DNA from: Apostichopus californicus
Lineage: Eukaryota; Echinodermata; Holothuroidea; Aspidochirotida; Stichopodidae
Length of the DNA: 22,482 nucleotides
Reading direction: 5' to 3'
NCBI GenBank assembly: GCA_020650975.1
Contig: JAIPMN010005367.1
Coordinates: 1 to 22,482 of the forward strand
The position numbers were made by a program, and so were the translations under genes. The notes below the pieces were generated by a model. The model had not been told where the DNA came from, searched no databases, and saw only the letters and a list, made by a program, of their open reading frames with translations. This document shows, in pieces, positions 19,071 through 22,482 of this stretch. How positions within the stretch are numbered: the stretch's first letter is position 1; every line of letters starts with the position of its first letter.

Positions 19071-19840
19071 TTATGGAACGCAAGAAGGACAAAATTCGTT
19101 AACAACGTCCTGATTCGTAGCAACAACCATGTAAAATTCTTTAACAATTAATGTCCTGATTTGTAGCAACGACCATGTAAAACTCGTCTAAAACGTGATT
19201 TGTAGCAACGGTGAAAGTAACTGCTGTGGTTTAGCAACCTAGTTGGAACTCTAATTAGCGAAAGTTCAGGAAAGTTACTATGATAACAATAATGGAAAGA
19301 ATTATTATTTGACTTCGGATATGGCCAGAATGTGATTGATAAGTTTCAACATGAAGGGGTAACTTAAAGATCTGCTTTATTGGCTCCGCTATCGCTAGGA
19401 AAGTTTTGTAATTACGTAATGGACCTGCCTTGATAGTTAATCGACCTCAGGTTGTACAATTAGCCTGCATAGCTTCTTAACACCATTAGGCTCTTTGTGT
19501 AAACACTGTGTGGAAATATTTTCATGTCTGCGGTTAATTTAATCATACAGCGTTCACACAAAGACCCTCATACCATAATAAATATGTGGCAGGCGATGCA
19601 GACTAAATTGTAAAAAGAGGTCATTTTACAACCAAGGCAGGTCGATTACGTTAACTCGAGAAACTTTTCCATGATAGCGTGCTTTAGTTGGGGTATATAC
19701 AGCAGACCTTTAACACCTTTAACTACAGCAGTTATTTTCACCATTCCCAGGTAGGCAAGTGAAGCACCAAACTTGGCCACGCCTCCTGTTGCTATGAATC
19801 AGGACGTGGTTAACGAATTTTTCCTTTTCGCGTTCCATAA
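19071..19840. mobile_element. 770-bp fold-back (long inverted repeat) element
   Basis: Arms 19071-19500 and 19556-19840 are inverted copies around a 55-bp loop. Complementary blocks keep their order: 19071-19125 with 19787-19840 (perfect over the terminal TTATGGAACGC), 19210-19232 with 19720-19742, 19364-19376 with 19701-19713, 19412-19432 with 19633-19653, and 19489-19500 with 19556-19567. The left arm is longer because of local duplications, including three GATTYGTAGCAAC-type copies (19112-19210). A TA at both tips would fit a Tc1/mariner-type TA target, but this is not decisive. No transposase is present. Confidence 0.8.
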
Positions 19841-20580
19841 GCGATATGCCATCGCGAATTGTAATCACAGCACACACAAATGTATGTAACCAGTCAAGTG
19901 TTACCGGATGTTTTGGAGTTTTAGTTTGCCAACGAATCTCAGAGGCACGACCTGACCGTGCACAGCGTGAACGTACACGATGCTAGTGGGTGTTTCGTAG
20001 TACTGTGGATTTAATAAAGCTGGTAGCCTATTTTATTCATCTTAAAAAAAGGAAGGAAGGACCGACGGCGACAGATACGTTGCAATGTTACTAAACCTCA
20101 TTTATAAATAAGAATGATGCTCTGTCAAATGGAATTTAAGGAAATCGTTTTTCAGTGAGACTTGTCAGATTTGCTTTGAACGTTAGAACATTATATTTGC
20201 ATGAAAGAGAAACTGGCCAAGGCCTACACGGACCTTCGAGCTGTTTGAGGAAAAAAAGGTAGATGGCGAACGTTTTAATCACTTAAGAAGTTACTTTACC
20301 TCATATTTCATAATTAGAACTAGGATAACTAATGTTTAAATCTTCATCACACAGTGGGTCTTCATTGCGTGTTAGTTTGTATTTTCAGTTGTCTAACTTT
20401 TAATACGTAGGCGACCACTGGCTCAAATGATCTAAGCCTAACTTAGAACTTAAAAGCCTTCAACCTAAGTTATAAGGATAGCTAGGCTGTGTGCCCTAGA
20501 GATAATATTCCGAATTGTAAGAATGTGGCCTACAGAATGCTAAATTAACTAGGCTAGGCATACAAATGTTTTCTCATTAA
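19841..20580. other. Intergenic DNA, no gene seen
   Basis: Moderately CpG-containing sequence. No convincing frame, RNA gene or inverted repeat was found. Confidence 0.5.
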
Positions 20581-20725
20581 TTATTCCAAAAGTAGTAGGA
20601 CTTCAGCTTCAGTTGACTATTATTTTAGATTTAATTTTGTTGAGTATATTGATACACTGTAGTTGCCTCGACTTTTTCCGATTCACTTTTCAGGTATTGA
20701 TACAGTTAATTAACATTATAACTTG
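20581..20725 (+). repeat. Diverged direct repeat, copy 1
   Basis: Aligns with 20770-20908 at an offset of about 186-189 bp. Shared landmarks are AGTAGTAGGACTTCAGCTTCAG at the start and ACAGTTAATTAACAT at the end. Overall similarity is roughly 75-80% by eye. Confidence 0.7.
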
Positions 20726-20769
20726 TTTGTACTTTCAGATACAATCACTTCCCATCAATTAGCAGGTGA

Positions 20770-20908
20770 TTATTCCTAAAGTAGTAGGACTTCAGCTTCA
20801 GCTGATTATCATTTTAGAATAAATTCAGTTGAATATAGTGATAGTTGCTTCAACTTTTTCAGTTTTGCTTTTTCAGTTATTGACATACAGTTAATTAACA
20901 TAATGTGA
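20770..20908 (+). repeat. Diverged direct repeat, copy 2
   Basis: Partner of 20581-20725, with several small indels. The two copies are separated by about 45 bp of unshared sequence. Confidence 0.7.
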
Positions 20909-21060
20909 TTAGTTGATAATTAGAAATTACTTCCATATTTTAGCTTTTGATGGTCAATACATTGTTATAGTTCACATTGGAATGTTGGTTCTGACAATTT
21001 TATTATTGTGTCAACATGTGATATACTCTTCTTTGCACACTGTAACTGAGTGGACCTTTT

Positions 21061-21088
21061 GTCCTTCCGTTACCGTCCTTCCGTTACC
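21061..21088 (+). repeat. 14-bp perfect tandem duplication
   Basis: GTCCTTCCGTTACC occurs twice head to tail. Confidence 0.95.
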
Positions 21089-21769
21089 AAATTTAACTTT
21101 AATTAGCACAATATTTCTAGAAAACCAAAGCAATAATTTCAGAATGGAAAGTGGTACAGTATAGGAAACAGTATTGGGATAACATTTCTCACCTCTAAAA
21201 TAAGATTACTCCATAGAATTCACAGAGTTTTACAATAAACTCAAGACGTGAATTGCCCATTTGTACACTGTGTTGTGGGTATTGACCGCAGCTGTATGTC
21301 CTGACTGTACACTAGTGTCTAATTACCGACAGTAGCAAGCTGTGGGTGTATTTTCTGGGATCGATGGTGGTGTCTAACACTTCTGTTACACCTCATACGA
21401 AACTAGGTCAGATAACCGGCATTAGACGTTTCTTTTTGCCCTAAAGTAGCACATTTTATAGCAAAAATTACCAAAATTGAATATTTTGGCATTTTTAAGT
21501 TTTAACCTAACTCTACAAGATAATGCTTTTATACCCTATTTCCATAGGGTCTAAAGGCTTCTGTAGTAGTAAGATGTTTAATTGCTGAGAAACCAGACCT
21601 CAAAAATCAAAAGATCGCAACAAATTGCAGAATTTCAAAATGTGATAAATCGGCCAATTTTGAAGCAATGCAAATGAAATTTTCAGAATATGCTTATTTA
21701 ATGATGTTCCAGGCACACAATAAACTTGGTAATTTTTGAAAGATGTGGAACTACTGTATAGTGTATAGT
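21089..21769. other. Intergenic DNA, no gene seen
   Basis: AT-rich sequence between the short duplication and the retrotransposon fragment. No coding or structural feature was recognised. Confidence 0.5.
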
Positions 21770-22482
21770 GCAATATTCTGTAGGGGGTATTTTTCAATCA
21801 CCACCGCTTCGTTTACTTTTCGCAAATCAACACAAATACGGATCCCCCCATCCTTTTTCCACGCTACTACTGTACTACTGGGGATACCCACTCGGTTGCC
21901 TCTCTAACTGGTTCAATGACCCCCTCGTCTGTCAGATGCTTCAGCTCATTCGCAACTTTACCCCTAACTGCAAATGGTATGCGTCGTAGTTGCTGTTGTA
22001 CTGGCTTAAAGCCAGGCTGAAGTTTTATTTTGTGGGCATAGCCTTTGATTCGCCCCACACCATCAGAAAATAAATCCTGAAATTGCCCTGTAATGGCACT
22101 TGAATCATGTGTGTAACTGTTAGCATCATTACTGCTGACTGTACCATCATTAGGTATAAGTGTAGGCCTATGTCTAGTAGTTTTACCATGACTAATACCA
22201 GTGTTATTATCACTCTTAGTGTCAGGGCAAGTGTTAGGCTTATCACCCTTGCTACCCCTCATAACACTGGGCGCACTAGGCATAGGTCTAGGCCCAACAT
22301 CACTCGTACCCACCTGTAGGCATGATAATGATTTGCCATCCAACTGTAAGCCTAGTCCTTGGATGACATCTTGACCAATAAGGGAAATCCCCACCTCAAC
22401 AACATAAATGTTGGCATGCATGCTCTTTCCTTTATGGCCTACTTTGGCCGTAAAACAACCTAAAGTTTGGATAACAGTGTTG
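21770..22482 (-). pseudogene. Truncated, frameshifted Ty3/Gypsy retrotransposon pol fragment (protease end to start of reverse transcriptase)
   Basis: Reading leftward, the frame is open from the right window edge, so the upstream part lies outside. It first gives the C-terminal part of a retropepsin-like protease (YVVEVGISLIGQDVIQGLGL, 22340-22400). A low-complexity linker of about 80 residues follows, then the reverse-transcriptase N-terminus (LQPGFKPVQQQLRRIPFAVR; EGVIEPVREATEWVSPVV). The frame stops at 21867-21869 because of an 8-bp tandem duplication, TACTACTG at 21865-21872 and 21873-21880. Beyond it, RT motif residues (KKDGGIRICVDLR) continue in another frame to about 21785, where similarity ends. 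The catalytic YxDD region, RNase H, integrase and LTRs are absent from the window. It is a dead fragment. Confidence 0.88.
21865..21880. repeat. 8-bp tandem duplication disrupting the Gypsy pol frame
   Basis: TACTACTG is present twice in a row at the point where the reverse-transcriptase frame shifts. One copy fits the expected reading, so duplication is the simplest cause of the break. Confidence 0.85.

Overview
This is a window from an animal nuclear genome: AT-rich, intron-rich and loaded with interspersed repeats. The only host gene I can establish is an eight-exon orthologue of ZNF207/BuGZ, the conserved metazoan BUB3-binding zinc-finger protein. With a Ty3/Gypsy retrotransposon fragment and several fold-back and hAT-like repeats, this suggests a marine invertebrate, probably a deuterostome such as an echinoderm or hemichordate. 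That placement is inference; no species marker is present.

Layout. 1-440: repeat debris and gene-upstream DNA. 441-563: candidate core promoter (GC hairpin, TATA-like box) and 5' UTR. 564-7447: ZNF207/BuGZ on the plus strand, 482 codons in eight exons. Intron 1 has textbook U12-type (minor spliceosome) signals. Intron 2 carries a degenerate minisatellite with a duplicated 100-bp block. 7448 to about 8720: 3' UTR with a Pumilio-type site and an AATAAA signal. 8720-18100: gene-poor DNA. It holds a perfect 68-bp tandem duplication, three copies of a cloverleaf-forming repeat, a 264-bp terminal-inverted-repeat element with a 6-bp target duplication, a possible hAT-like remnant and a degenerate satellite-like repeat. 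18100-20100: visibly richer in CpG, with a 770-bp fold-back element. 20100-21770: short diverged duplications. About 21770 to the right edge: a truncated, frameshifted Gypsy pol fragment on the minus strand.

The strongest candidate for something undescribed is the cloverleaf repeat (11774-11870, 11929-11993, 14340-14423). Three same-orientation copies share short invariant core strings. Their arms differ in sequence and length but stay self-complementary, so compensatory changes support one four-way junction structure. I cannot assign it to any RNA or transposon family I know.

The gene encodes a spindle/kinetochore and splicing-associated protein. The repeats downstream have no evident functional link to it.
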